From the NCBI GenBank assembly GCA_027006055.1, contig JALTKX010000180.1, forward strand, positions 1 through 52,013: DNA of 52,013 nt. Direction: 5' to 3'. The position numbers and the translations under genes were made by a program. Shown piece after piece: positions 16,957 through 25,823 of the stretch. Source of the DNA: Calditrichia bacterium. Lineage in GTDB: Bacteria > Calditrichota > Calditrichia > Calditrichales > J004. Positions within the stretch are counted from its first letter, which is position 1. Each line of letters opens with the position of its first letter. A model generated the notes under the pieces. That model saw only the letters and a list, made by a program, of their open reading frames with translations. It ran no database searches and was not told the DNA's origin.

Positions 16957-18477
16957 TTACTCTTCTATTAGGTCGGGGGAGAAAGCGACCACTTTGTTCC
17001 TTCCGCTCTCCTTGGCCGCGTACAGGGCCAGGTCGGCATGTTTGATCAGAGTATCCGCCTCCATTTCACTGTCCAGTAATGAGGCCTCGCCGATACTGAC
17101 GGTAACCCGCTTGCCCGGCTGAACCTCTTCGCCGTCAAATTTAGCCTGTTCTATATTCACGCGCAAACGTTCGGCCAAAATCATGGCCCCTTTTTTATCC
17201 ACCGAGGGCAGAATAACGGCAAACTCCTCGCCGCCATAGCGGGCCACGATATCGTTCTCACGCACGGTTTCCTTGAGAATATGGCTTAATTGTTTCAGTA
17301 CGCGGTCACCGGCCTGATGCCCCAGGGTATCGTTGAAGTTTTTAAAATAGTCCACATCCAGGATAAGTAGGGAAAGCCCGGAACGGGTACGCTTGTCACG
17401 CATAATCTCTTCGTTAAGACGCATGCGAAAGTAGCGGTAGTTATGCAGGTCGGTCATGCCGTCGGTATAGGAGAGCTGTTCCACCTCCTTATAGAGACGG
17501 GCATTGTTGATGGCGATGGAAATGATATTGGCTAAAATGGCCACCTGTTGCAACTCGCGTTCTTCATAGGGATTGGCTTTAACGCGTTCGCCAAAACAAA
17601 ACAGGCCTTCTATGCTGCCTTTAAGCATAACGGGGGTGATCAGGGTAATATTATGATTTTCCAACTCCCGGAAGGCGGCGGAGGTGTTTATCTCCTTTTT
17701 GATGTCCGCCACCAGGCTCGGCGCGGGATGAATGCGGAAATAAGCGATAAGGCTGTCCTCGGCGTCGATTTTAAGCTCTTCGATGGTGCCGGCAATGTCG
17801 CCGCGCCGGTCATACACCCGTAACTGGTTCATCTTCTGATCGGCCTGCATGTAAAAGGCGGCCTTTACCGAATATTGTCCGATCATGGTGTATATGGTCC
17901 GGGCAATCAGTTCATTGTATTCCAGTATGGAGCTGAGTTCCATGGATATTTCAAACAGGGAATGCAAACCGTAAATGTTTTTACGCAATTCCTTGTTTTT
18001 TGTAATCAGCGTCTCATTCAACCCGGAGATTTCCCTGTTGGCGTTTTCCAGATGGTGCGATTGTTTGAGCAGCATTTCATTAAGCCGCTTTATGCGAATG
18101 GCCGATTTGATGCGGGCGCTGAGTTCTTCGAAATGGAAAGGCTTGATGATATAGTCATCCGCTCCGTTGTTGAAGCCGGTCACGATGTCCTGAATATCGT
18201 TTTTGGCGGTGATGACAATGATGGGGATGTAGGTGGTTTCCCCGTCATCATCCCGCTCCTTGATCTTTTGAATCACATCCAGCCCCGAAATACCCGGAAG
18301 CATGATGTCAACCAGAATAAGATCGGGTTGTTCACGTTTAAATAGTTCCAGGCCCTCTTCGCCGGTTTCCGCGGTTGTGATGTCGAAGTTCTGATCTTCA
18401 AGGTACTTGCGCAAGACCTGAAGCATATCCTTATGGTCTTCAATAATAAGTACTTTAAGTGGCGTCTCTTTATTCAT
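16957..18477 (-). CDS. Response-regulator diguanylate cyclase (REC-coil-GAF-GGDEF)
   Basis: A 506-residue signalling protein predicted to make c-di-GMP. REC domain (8-122): acidic E13/D14, phospho-acceptor D57 (LVDIMLPG), T90 and K112. A coiled coil (about 125-170) leads to a GAF domain (about 175-330), then a GGDEF domain (about 335-500) starting LSYTDGMTDLHNYRYF. The active site is GGEEF (415-419), an active type. An inhibitory site RxxD (R406-D409) lies exactly five residues before it, so product feedback inhibition is likely. Phosphorylation or a GAF ligand could control activity. It is the first gene of the apparent cyclase-bshA pair. Confidence 0.95.
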   Translation of the reverse strand: MNKETPLKVLIIEDHKDMLQVLRKYLEDQNFDITTAETGEEGLELFKREQPDLILVDIMLPGISGLDVIQKIKERDDDGETTYIPIIVITAKNDIQDIVTGFNNGADDYIIKPFHFEELSARIKSAIRIKRLNEMLLKQSHHLENANREISGLNETLITKNKELRKNIYGLHSLFEISMELSSILEYNELIARTIYTMIGQYSVKAAFYMQADQKMNQLRVYDRRGDIAGTIEELKIDAEDSLIAYFRIHPAPSLVADIKKEINTSAAFRELENHNITLITPVMLKGSIEGLFCFGERVKANPYEERELQQVAILANIISIAINNARLYKEVEQLSYTDGMTDLHNYRYFRMRLNEEIMRDKRTRSGLSLLILDVDYFKNFNDTLGHQAGDRVLKQLSHILKETVRENDIVARYGGEEFAVILPSVDKKGAMILAERLRVNIEQAKFDGEEVQPGKRVTVSIGEASLLDSEMEADTLIKHADLALYAAKESGRNKVVAFSPDLIEE

Positions 18478-18722
18478 ACTCTCTGTATCTGTTTAAACAA
18501 CTTCCCTTTTTGGCAGGCGCAATTTACTTGCATGCCTGCTATCTTCGTCTATGATTGTTTTTTCTTTACTTAAGGAACAATTATGTCATTCCCGGCTTAA
18601 AAACTGAAATTTTAGATACCGCCGCAACGCCGGGAAATATGCATATTATTAAAAACCGTTGTATTTTTAAGCCACGGGGAAGCGAACCACTCTTTTTATA
18701 AACAAAAAACAGGGGACGGAGT

Positions 18723-19169
18723 GTGAAGAGGATCATTATTTTTACGGGAATCGTTTTTTTTATTTTAATGTTGTTCCTTAACTGCGGCGATCAGGGGACG
18801 GCGCCTTATTTGACCGAATACACTATCCCGGATAAAAATGTGAGCTATTATAAGGACCTGCAACCGCTGTTTAACGGCAAATGCGGTTTCGGTTCCAATT
18901 GCCATTCGCCGGAAAATCCCGATAATCTGCTGTTTTTTACCACCAGGGAGGTCTTTATCTCCCATGTGATCCCCGGTCTGAACAGTCCGCTTGTCGACCC
19001 GGAAGTTCACCGGCGTTCCCCGGAACAGGCGCCTCTCTATCTGATTATAACGGAGCCCAACTATGCCGGTTTTGAGCGCCAGCCCCCCCTTTCGCTGAAC
19101 CGGGCCCCGCTAACCGACCGGGAGATAGAGGGTATCCGGGTTTGGATTTCCGAAGGCGCCGGAGATTAG
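18723..19169 (+). CDS. Cytochrome c-like lipoprotein with atypical CX5CH motif
   Basis: A 148-residue exported lipoprotein. The signal peptide ends LFLNC at residue 21, followed by GDQGTAP, a typical flexible linker after the lipidated Cys. The mature part resembles the small cytochrome c-like domains with DLQPLFNGKC...CHS near the N-terminus and a C-terminal helix LTDREIEGIRVWISEGA, the usual helix of mono-haem cytochrome c domains in FCB and Planctomycetes-type proteins. The haem motif is CGFGSNCH, with five residues between the cysteines rather than two, so covalent haem attachment is uncertain. GTG start. It is convergent with the next gene and shares TTAG at the stop codons (4-nt overlap). 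Confidence 0.75.
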   Translation: MKRIIIFTGIVFFILMLFLNCGDQGTAPYLTEYTIPDKNVSYYKDLQPLFNGKCGFGSNCHSPENPDNLLFFTTREVFISHVIPGLNSPLVDPEVHRRSPEQAPLYLIITEPNYAGFERQPPLSLNRAPLTDREIEGIRVWISEGAGD

Positions 19170-21646
19170 GAACGCGCTTCCATGACCCGGTAGGCGATCT
19201 CCACGGGTCCGATAAGGCCGTATGGCGTAACGGGAGCCACACTGTGCTCCTGGCGTGAGACCATGGCCATATGGTTGGACAGGCGGTGGCCGACAATGAC
19301 GGTGATACCGTTTTTCCCGGGTTTCAGGCAGTCCGTTATCTCCGCCTCAAAGGGCGGGCACAGGCAATGGATATCTTTTTTGTCATTTACGCGGATGGTA
19401 CACCAGTCGTAAACCGTTCCCAGTTTAAGGAAGACCCGGTGTCCCTTTAATAAATTCTCCTCAATTGAAATCACTTTGGAATAGGAAACCGGTTTCCAGT
19501 TGTAGGGCGCTTCCACGCCGCGATCCCCCAGGCGGGAAATATGCTCCTGCCCGTCTATTTCCACAAACCATTCGCCGGAGTCTATGGCCTGAATGTGACT
19601 CCGCGGCACGCTTTGCCCCGGAACGGTTGATACCTCCAGCAGGACATGGCCGAATTCCGGCAGGCCAAAAGGCAGTCGCCGCGTTCCTTTTTCCAGGCGC
19701 CAGGCGTTTATAAACTTCAGGGCCGGCTCCTGATACCCATGCGCTAATTTAAAAACATAGTCCTGTTTTAACTCAATTTCAGGGAATTCCGCGGGCCGGG
19801 GCGTAAGGTTGAGGAGCATGATATATCGTTTATCCCCCAGACGCCGTTCAAAATATTTTAATCCGTCGGGCAGGGTTTCCCACGGAAAAATCCGCTCCGC
19901 GCAGTTGCCTTTAAGGATATGGGCCAGGGCTTCATTATTGGAAATAAAATAGCTGAGACCGTTATTGACGGATGTTTTAAAATAGAGAGCCCGGCCGGTT
20001 TCATTGCCCATCCACAGGGCGTGGTGGATGGCATCGTACAATTCCCCGTCCTTTTCGGGCTTATCGGGCAGACGGCCCGTGGTTATCAGCTTGCCGCCGG
20101 CTTGATGCATATCTCCTATTTTTACCAGGGCCTCCATGGGCAGATAGCGTATACCCGGTAAAATAAGCAGGCTGTATGTTTGCCGTCCCACGCTAAAGGA
20201 GCCGTCATCCGCCATCGTGAGTTGGGCCTGTAAAAACTGGTTTAAACCGATAACGTCATATTCCACCGGGGAAACTTCGAGGGCTTCCAGTAACCTGAAA
20301 AGTGGAGACAGGTCCGGGTCGTTGTCCGGGTAGAGCAGCAACACTTTTTCCGGCGCTTCACCGCTTTCCAGAAACCGATGCAGGTGGTTCTGCATCCGCT
20401 GAAAGTTGAGCAGGTCGTCCTGTATGCGGCTTCCTTCCTGCATAACGCGCTCCAAAAAGAAAAGATTTTCAGAGTCAATTAAAAGCGTGTTCTCAAAACG
20501 GTCCACCCCCCACATTTTTAGCAGCAGGGTGAAAACCGCTTTTTCCCTGAAGGAAAGACGGATATTTAACAATTCGCCAAAGCGCGCGCTTAAGGGGCTT
20601 AGCCCCTTAAGGGTCATAAAACTTCTAAGCCGCTTTAAGGAAAGCTGTACCTCAAAGTAGTAGGGGCGGTGATAGATGAAACTGTCGTCATCCACGGTGT
20701 ATACGGTTTGCGCCGCCTTCAGATTTTCCGTTAAAAAAGGGTTGTTGGCGGAGACCTTTAATCCGCAGGAAGGGTGAATATAATTCATCTTCGGCAGCAG
20801 CACGCCATTAAGGTAGCTTTTATACATTTCCGTCAGCCGGGCATTGCGGGTTACCTGCCCCCGGTGCAGGCGAACCAGAAAACGGGCCCAGTCATGCAGC
20901 AGCTTTTCATCGGATATCAGATGATAATTACGGCTGATTTCCGGGGTGTAAGAGAGAAAAATATCCTGCATGAAGAACTCATCCGCGTTCAGCCAGGCGC
21001 CCCGGAAAAGCCCGGAATTAATGTAGTCGGGAATCTTTTTTATATGATGCTTCAGTAAAAACTCGTCATGTATGTTTACATGGTAACGCAGACCATGATC
21101 GTAGTAGAGATACATTTTTCTAAGAACGACCACCGAGCCGTTAAAGGGGCGGGGAATGTTAAACTCCACCAGCCCGCTTTCGCGGTTAAGCTTGCGTATG
21201 ATGTTCCTGGCCTCGGTTTTGTCGCCCTTTTCCCGCAATACGATGATGGCGGCCACATCTTCCGGGTAGCCCAAAACACGATGGAACTGTGTGTCATCGG
21301 TGGTCAGGGGGTATATCTCGGCCTGCTCATCCATAAAATGGATAATGGGGTAGCCCCAGGATTTATGCTGTTTAAAGTAATTGCGGCGGCAAAAAAGGAT
21401 GGGTAGAAAAACCTGCGTGGTCTGGTGTATGTTTTCTATTAAAATATGCTTGAACAGGGGGCTGTGATTGTAACGCACGGGAAGAGGATGCTGCCCAGGG
21501 AAGGCATTGAACTTTTTCAATACCCTCGGCGGGGCGTGCATATCCATCTCTTTATAGCCGAACGGTTCCAGAAAGGAAAAAATCTGCTTAAAAAGCTTTT
21601 CCGGGACGTCGCACTGTATGTGAATTTCTATGTTAAAGCGATTCAT
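19166..21646 (-). CDS. Large GH106-like glycoside hydrolase-related protein, function unknown
   Basis: An 826-residue protein without a signal peptide, so apparently cytosolic. From about residue 130 it follows the layout I know from GH106-like alpha-L-rhamnosidase-related proteins: a strand region ending ISGLVEFNIP-like, a barrel region with LNADEFFMQDIFLSY (about 218-232), a flavodoxin-like region with YSLLILPGIRYLPMEAL and GGKLITTGRLP (about 495-530), and a C-terminal galactose-binding-like sandwich (about 725-820) with LGTVYDWCTIRVND and LKPGKNGITVIVGHRLSNHM. The first 130 residues match nothing I recognise. The DE pair could supply a catalytic carboxylate, but this is inference. Ribosome binding site weak. 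I am unsure whether it is an active enzyme. Confidence 0.6.
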   Translation of the reverse strand: MNRFNIEIHIQCDVPEKLFKQIFSFLEPFGYKEMDMHAPPRVLKKFNAFPGQHPLPVRYNHSPLFKHILIENIHQTTQVFLPILFCRRNYFKQHKSWGYPIIHFMDEQAEIYPLTTDDTQFHRVLGYPEDVAAIIVLREKGDKTEARNIIRKLNRESGLVEFNIPRPFNGSVVVLRKMYLYYDHGLRYHVNIHDEFLLKHHIKKIPDYINSGLFRGAWLNADEFFMQDIFLSYTPEISRNYHLISDEKLLHDWARFLVRLHRGQVTRNARLTEMYKSYLNGVLLPKMNYIHPSCGLKVSANNPFLTENLKAAQTVYTVDDDSFIYHRPYYFEVQLSLKRLRSFMTLKGLSPLSARFGELLNIRLSFREKAVFTLLLKMWGVDRFENTLLIDSENLFFLERVMQEGSRIQDDLLNFQRMQNHLHRFLESGEAPEKVLLLYPDNDPDLSPLFRLLEALEVSPVEYDVIGLNQFLQAQLTMADDGSFSVGRQTYSLLILPGIRYLPMEALVKIGDMHQAGGKLITTGRLPDKPEKDGELYDAIHHALWMGNETGRALYFKTSVNNGLSYFISNNEALAHILKGNCAERIFPWETLPDGLKYFERRLGDKRYIMLLNLTPRPAEFPEIELKQDYVFKLAHGYQEPALKFINAWRLEKGTRRLPFGLPEFGHVLLEVSTVPGQSVPRSHIQAIDSGEWFVEIDGQEHISRLGDRGVEAPYNWKPVSYSKVISIEENLLKGHRVFLKLGTVYDWCTIRVNDKKDIHCLCPPFEAEITDCLKPGKNGITVIVGHRLSNHMAMVSRQEHSVAPVTPYGLIGPVEIAYRVMEARS

Positions 21647-21754
21647 GAGCTGTACAATCTTTACCGTTTATGGCGATGACCGGTTCACTGACGGGTGAAA
21701 CCTAAGCAAAATTTGATTTGGAGTCCAACGGAACAATGAATAGTTTGCCATGCC

Positions 21755-22543
21755 ATGAACTCAATACGCGTCTGGTGGCAAAAAGCCGCCCCCAAAAAGC
21801 GGAGGGTACGGTATCTTCTGTTCTCCGCGCTTCTGCTTATCCTGAGCATATTTATGCTGTATGCCTATATTGTGCTTACCCTGCCCGATGTGCGGGGGCT
21901 GGCCCGGCACAACCCCAAAAGCTGGGCCATGTTGGAGATGCGCAAGGCCCGGGCCCTGGCGGCGGGTAAAAAGTGGCGAAAGCGTCAATACTGGGTGCGC
22001 TTTGCGGATATACCCCCTTTGTTAAAAAAGGCGGTACGCATCACCGAGGATGCTTCCTTTTACCAACACCGGGGCATAGATACGGAGGAGATAGTAAATT
22101 CTCTTAAAAAGAACTGGCAAAGCGGCAGGACGGTAAGAGGGGGCAGCACCATAACGCAGCAATTGGCCAAGAATCTGTATCTGAGCACGGAAAAATCCTA
22201 TTGGCGCAAAATCAAGGAATATTTTATTGCCAGGGAGCTGGAAAAACATTTAAGTAAAAAGCGCATTTTCCATATCTATTTGAATATAATAGAGCTTGGC
22301 CCGGGGATTTTCGGCGTGGAAGCCGCGGCCCGTTATTATTTCGGGCGTTCCGTTTCATCCCTGAGCCTGGAACAGATCATTCGTGTGACGGCTGTCATAC
22401 CCAAGCCCCTTAAAGTTAGGCCGGATTCAAAAAATCGCTGGTTACTGTGGAAATGCAGATGGATAGTAACTAAATTGCGGCAGTACGGTTATATTTCTTC
22501 GGAACAGTATAAAACCACCCTGTCGGTGTTTAAACCCAAATAA
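21755..22543 (+). CDS. mtgA: Monofunctional peptidoglycan glycosyltransferase
   Basis: A 262-residue GT51 enzyme that polymerises lipid II into glycan strands. It has a short cytosolic N-terminus, one transmembrane helix (about 20-42, LLFSALLLILSIFMLYAYIV) and a periplasmic catalytic domain. Motifs: EDASFYQHRGID (catalytic Glu, about 98-109), GGSTITQQLAKNLYL (about 129-143), KIKEYFIARELEKHLSK and LNIIELGPGIFGVEAAARYYF. There is no transpeptidase domain and the length matches MtgA. It is divergent from the GH106-like gene and 15 nt upstream of the TPR gene, so the two are probably co-transcribed. Confidence 0.95.
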   Translation: MNSIRVWWQKAAPKKRRVRYLLFSALLLILSIFMLYAYIVLTLPDVRGLARHNPKSWAMLEMRKARALAAGKKWRKRQYWVRFADIPPLLKKAVRITEDASFYQHRGIDTEEIVNSLKKNWQSGRTVRGGSTITQQLAKNLYLSTEKSYWRKIKEYFIARELEKHLSKKRIFHIYLNIIELGPGIFGVEAAARYYFGRSVSSLSLEQIIRVTAVIPKPLKVRPDSKNRWLLWKCRWIVTKLRQYGYISSEQYKTTLSVFKPK

Positions 22544-22558
22544 AATCATGGAGGAGAT

Positions 22559-23446
22559 ATGTCCCCTGTTAATGAATTAGAGCGGCAGATAAAGTCCGGC
22601 GCCCTGGATGAGGCCATGCAAACATTGAAGGCCCTGGAGGCCGGTGAAGAGCAGAAGCTGTATTATACGGCGCTGATCGCCTTTAAGCGCGACCGCTATG
22701 ACGAAGCCATCGATCTGGCGGAAAAGCTAATAAAACGGGATGACGGCGAAAGCCGCGCCCAGGCCTTGCTGGGTCAGGCGCTGGGGTTGAAGGCGCAGAA
22801 CTCCGGCCCCGTTAAGGGCGCCCTGTTATTGCCCCGGGTAAAAAAAGCTTTTAGCAAGGCCCTGGAACTGGATGAAGCCAATCTTGAGGCCTTGCAGGGC
22901 CTGTTTATGTATTATCTCTTCTCTCCCGCCGTTGCCGGCGGCGATGAGAAACGGGCCCTGGAACTCATCGAAAAGACCATGACGATCAGCGAGGCCCACG
23001 CCTGGTTGATGCAAGGAATTTATCACAGTAAAAAGGATGAAAAGGACAAGGCCATGGAGGCCTTTGGCAAGGCCGCGGCCCTGTGCGGGGAGGAGCCCGA
23101 TATCCTTTTGCGTTCGGCGCGCTTTTTTCTGGAGCAAAAGGCGGCGGACAAGGCGCGGGAGACCGTGGAAAAATATACGCGCATACTCCCCGGAACGCCC
23201 GCCGGGCTGGAACTGCGGGCCGACCTGGACAGGCAGGAAGCACGTTGGGATAGGGCCGCGGAAGGATATCGACGGGTATTGGATATAAACGGACACTACT
23301 TTCCCGCCCGTTTTAAGCTGGCCCTGTGCCTTAAGGAAAGCGGCAACAGCGCCGCCGCCAGGCAGGAACTGGAAAAACTGCAAAAAGATCATCCCAAAAG
23401 CCCCGTCCGCGCCCGGGTGGAGGCTTTGCTCAAGGAACTTTCCTAA
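22559..23446 (+). CDS. TPR-repeat protein
   Basis: A 295-residue protein made largely of tetratricopeptide repeats, with recurring patterns such as YYTALIAFKRDRYDEAIDLAE, DKAMEAFGKAAALCG and FKLALCLKESGNSAAARQELE. There is no signal peptide or membrane segment, so it is cytosolic unless co-factored to a membrane partner. Its role is unknown; TPRs mediate protein-protein contacts. It follows mtgA by 15 nt with a strong GGAGGAGAT ribosome binding site and precedes a terminator, so it ends the mtgA transcript. A link to cell-wall synthesis is only suggested by position. Confidence 0.88.
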   Translation: MSPVNELERQIKSGALDEAMQTLKALEAGEEQKLYYTALIAFKRDRYDEAIDLAEKLIKRDDGESRAQALLGQALGLKAQNSGPVKGALLLPRVKKAFSKALELDEANLEALQGLFMYYLFSPAVAGGDEKRALELIEKTMTISEAHAWLMQGIYHSKKDEKDKAMEAFGKAAALCGEEPDILLRSARFFLEQKAADKARETVEKYTRILPGTPAGLELRADLDRQEARWDRAAEGYRRVLDINGHYFPARFKLALCLKESGNSAAARQELEKLQKDHPKSPVRARVEALLKELS

Positions 23447-23455
23447 GCGTTTTTT

Positions 23456-23490
23456 CTTCCGGTCCCGCTTACGGGGCCGGAAGATTTTTT
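23456..23490 (+). terminator. Rho-independent terminator after the TPR gene
   Basis: CTTCCGGTCCCG (23456-23467) pairs with CGGGGCCGGAAG (23472-23483), one G-U pair, loop CTTA, then an A and six T residues. It lies 10 nt after the stop codon. Confidence 0.9.
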
Positions 23491-23590
23491 AAAGCCCTCC
23501 TAAAGGCGCCGTCGCGTCATCCTTATTTTTCCTCTTTTTTCCTATTGAATTTCATGGTACACTTAAGCAAACGGATAACATCTATGGTCT

Positions 23591-25360
23591 ATGCGTATAT
23601 TTAAAATCCTTGGTCTTGTTATATTTTTGTTCGGCATGATGGCCGCCACGGCCCGGGCCCAAACAAGTCCGCTACGCTTTACCCGCCTTACCGCGGATAG
23701 CGCCCTGAGCGTTATACCGGCGGAAGAGATGATGGAAGCGGCCGGTTTAAAACCCGGCATGGTCGTGGATAGCAGCGCCCTGGCGGCCTACGGGAAAAAG
23801 ATAGAAAAGAGCCTGCGCGCGCGCGGCTGGCTTTACGCCCATGTCAGCCGGGTGCAAAAAATTGTTTCCCCGGCGGGGATTGGGCTGCATCTGTTGGGGG
23901 GCGCCGGGGCCCGGGTTTACCTGGGAGAGGTAACGATAATAAGCGACTCCCTTTCCGCCGAAAGTTACCACCATTTTTTTGAAGCCGATACGGGAAGCCT
24001 GTATAACGAAAAAGCGCTGGAAGGGCTTTTTAAACAGTGGTTGGGGGTTGCCGCGGATTCCGGGTTTGCCTTTGCCGAAATAGACCCCGTAAGCAGGATA
24101 CATACGATCTCCCTCAAAAAGGCCCGCGTGGAGCTGGATGTTTATATCCATGAAGGCGAACGGGTGCGTCTGAGTGGCGTAAGGGTGAGCGGTAACAGCT
24201 ATACCAACAGCGATGTAGTTCTGCGCGAGGTCGACGTATGTCCCGGCCAGATATACAGCCGTTCCATGATGGGTGAGATAAAACGCCGTCTGGAGCGTCT
24301 GCAATTGTTTGAAACGGTAAGGGAGCCGGTTATACGCATAACGGCGGCAGGCCGGTACGAACTGATTATCGAAGTAAAGGAAGGCAGCGCCACCACCTTT
24401 GACGGCGTGGCCGGGTATGTGCCTCCCGGCGGTACGGCGGATGGAAAAAAGGGCTACTTCTCCGGTTTGTTTAATATACGCTTCAATAATCTGTTTGGCA
24501 CGGGCAGACGGTTGGCTGTGCACTGGGAAAGACCGGAAGAGATATCGGAGAACTTCTGGATGCGTTATCTGGAGCCCTGGGTGGGCGGCTATCCCCTGAA
24601 TCTTGAAGGGGGCTTTGAGCGTACCGTGCGCGATAGCAGCTATTTGGAGTGGAAAGGCGATATAAACGCCGCCTACCGTTTGCTGCGCAATCTGCGTGTG
24701 ACGCTAAGCTATGGCCGCAGGGTGGTTCTGCCCGATTCCGCCGCCAATGTAAACAGGCGCCTGGTGCGCTTCTCTCAAAATGATTTTAGCGCCGGCGTGG
24801 TGTATGACACGCGTGATTATTTGCTGAATCCCCGTTCGGGTATCTATTTTAAAAACAGTTATGGCGTGGGGCTTAAAAATAATTATGGTCCGGGGTTTCT
24901 TTTAAGGGAAGACAGTATTGCCGTAAAGGAACAACTGGAAACGGTTTCCCTGCGTTTTGAATGGTATTATGAGCTGTTAAAAAATCAGGTGCTCTCCCTG
25001 GCCTTGACGGCCCGTCAGGTTAGCGGCAGCAGGGTGCAGATAACCGATATGTTCTGGTTTGGCGGCAGCAACTCCCTGCGGGGGTACCGGGAAAATCAGT
25101 TCCGGGGAGACCGCGTAAGCTGGATGAACCTGGAGTATCGCCTGCTGTTAGGCAGGAATACCCGTTTGTTTTTATTCAATGACTGGGCCGCCTACCATTT
25201 TAACGAATCCGGGCGCGAGGGGGTGGATGTTCTTTACGGCTATGGTCTGGGAATCCGCATGCAAACCGCCCTGGGGATTATGGCCGTGGATTTTGGCCTG
25301 GGGCAGGGCGACAGCTTTGGCGACGCCAAGCTGCACTTTGGCATCATCAACCGTTTTTAA
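23591..25360 (+). CDS. Omp85-family outer-membrane protein (POTRA repeats plus barrel, BamA/TamA-like)
   Basis: A 589-residue outer-membrane protein. A signal peptide (1-23) is cut after ARAQ-like residues, followed by two or three POTRA-like modules. The clearest is about 193-270, with VSGNSYTNSDVVLREVDVCPG and RLERLQLFETV. A 16-stranded-type barrel (about 275-589) follows, with the diagnostic GGSNSLRGYRENQF motif near 495-508. Such proteins insert or translocate outer-membrane and secreted proteins. It is shorter than housekeeping BamA (five POTRAs, about 800 residues), so it is better seen as a TamA- or accessory-type member. MsrB follows after 30 nt. Confidence 0.85.
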   Translation: MRIFKILGLVIFLFGMMAATARAQTSPLRFTRLTADSALSVIPAEEMMEAAGLKPGMVVDSSALAAYGKKIEKSLRARGWLYAHVSRVQKIVSPAGIGLHLLGGAGARVYLGEVTIISDSLSAESYHHFFEADTGSLYNEKALEGLFKQWLGVAADSGFAFAEIDPVSRIHTISLKKARVELDVYIHEGERVRLSGVRVSGNSYTNSDVVLREVDVCPGQIYSRSMMGEIKRRLERLQLFETVREPVIRITAAGRYELIIEVKEGSATTFDGVAGYVPPGGTADGKKGYFSGLFNIRFNNLFGTGRRLAVHWERPEEISENFWMRYLEPWVGGYPLNLEGGFERTVRDSSYLEWKGDINAAYRLLRNLRVTLSYGRRVVLPDSAANVNRRLVRFSQNDFSAGVVYDTRDYLLNPRSGIYFKNSYGVGLKNNYGPGFLLREDSIAVKEQLETVSLRFEWYYELLKNQVLSLALTARQVSGSRVQITDMFWFGGSNSLRGYRENQFRGDRVSWMNLEYRLLLGRNTRLFLFNDWAAYHFNESGREGVDVLYGYGLGIRMQTALGIMAVDFGLGQGDSFGDAKLHFGIINRF

Positions 25361-25390
25361 TGTTGGATAGGATAAAAGGAGAATATCAGT

Positions 25391-25774
25391 ATGGCTGGCA
25401 AAAAACTTAGTGCGGAACAAAAGAAGATATTGTTTGAAAAAGCCACGGAACCGCCCTTTAGCGGCGCCTACTATCATCACAGGGAAAAGGGCCGCTACCA
25501 TTGTGCTTCCTGCGGGGAGGCGCTGTTTTCCTCGGAGGCAAAGTATGACTCCGGCAGCGGCTGGCCCAGTTTTTTTGAACCCATCTCCGAGGGCGCCGTG
25601 GCCACGGCGGAAGATAACAGCCATGGCATGAGACGGATTGAAGTGCTTTGTCCCCAATGCGGCGGGCATCTGGGCCATCTTTTCCCGGATGGACCAAAAC
25701 CCACGGGCCTGCGATATTGCATCAATTCGCTAAGCCTGGAGTTTATAGGGGAGAAAAAGGAAAACAGGTCGTAA
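25391..25774 (+). CDS. msrB: Peptide-methionine (R)-S-oxide reductase
   Basis: A 127-residue enzyme that repairs methionine-(R)-sulfoxide in proteins using thioredoxin. Structural zinc is bound by two CXXC pairs, C38/C41 and C87/C90. The catalytic cysteine is C110 (GLRYCINS), and [13 protein letters not shown] is the conserved substrate-pocket motif. The usual resolving cysteine position is occupied by Ser/Ala in this stretch; I see no obvious second redox Cys near residue 60, so regeneration may go directly through thioredoxin. There is no signal peptide, so it is cytosolic. AAAGGAG ribosome binding site. Confidence 0.96.
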   Translation: MAGKKLSAEQKKILFEKATEPPFSGAYYHHREKGRYHCASCGEALFSSEAKYDSGSGWPSFFEPISEGAVATAEDNSHGMRRIEVLCPQCGGHLGHLFPDGPKPTGLRYCINSLSLEFIGEKKENRS

Positions 25775-25823
25775 AGCGCGACGCTCCCGAACACAGGGGG
25801 GCGGGGAGGACTCTCCGCCCGGG

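Noticed and set aside
18478..18722. Possible c-di-GMP riboswitch before the cytochrome-like gene, given the neighbouring cyclase
   Set aside because: Only weak inverted repeats (GCAGGC/GCCTGC) were seen; the conserved GEMM core motifs are absent.
25775..25823. Hairpin between msrB and panC as a terminator
   Set aside because: GGGCGGGGA can pair with TCTCCGCCC (one G-U), but there is no T-run on either strand after it.
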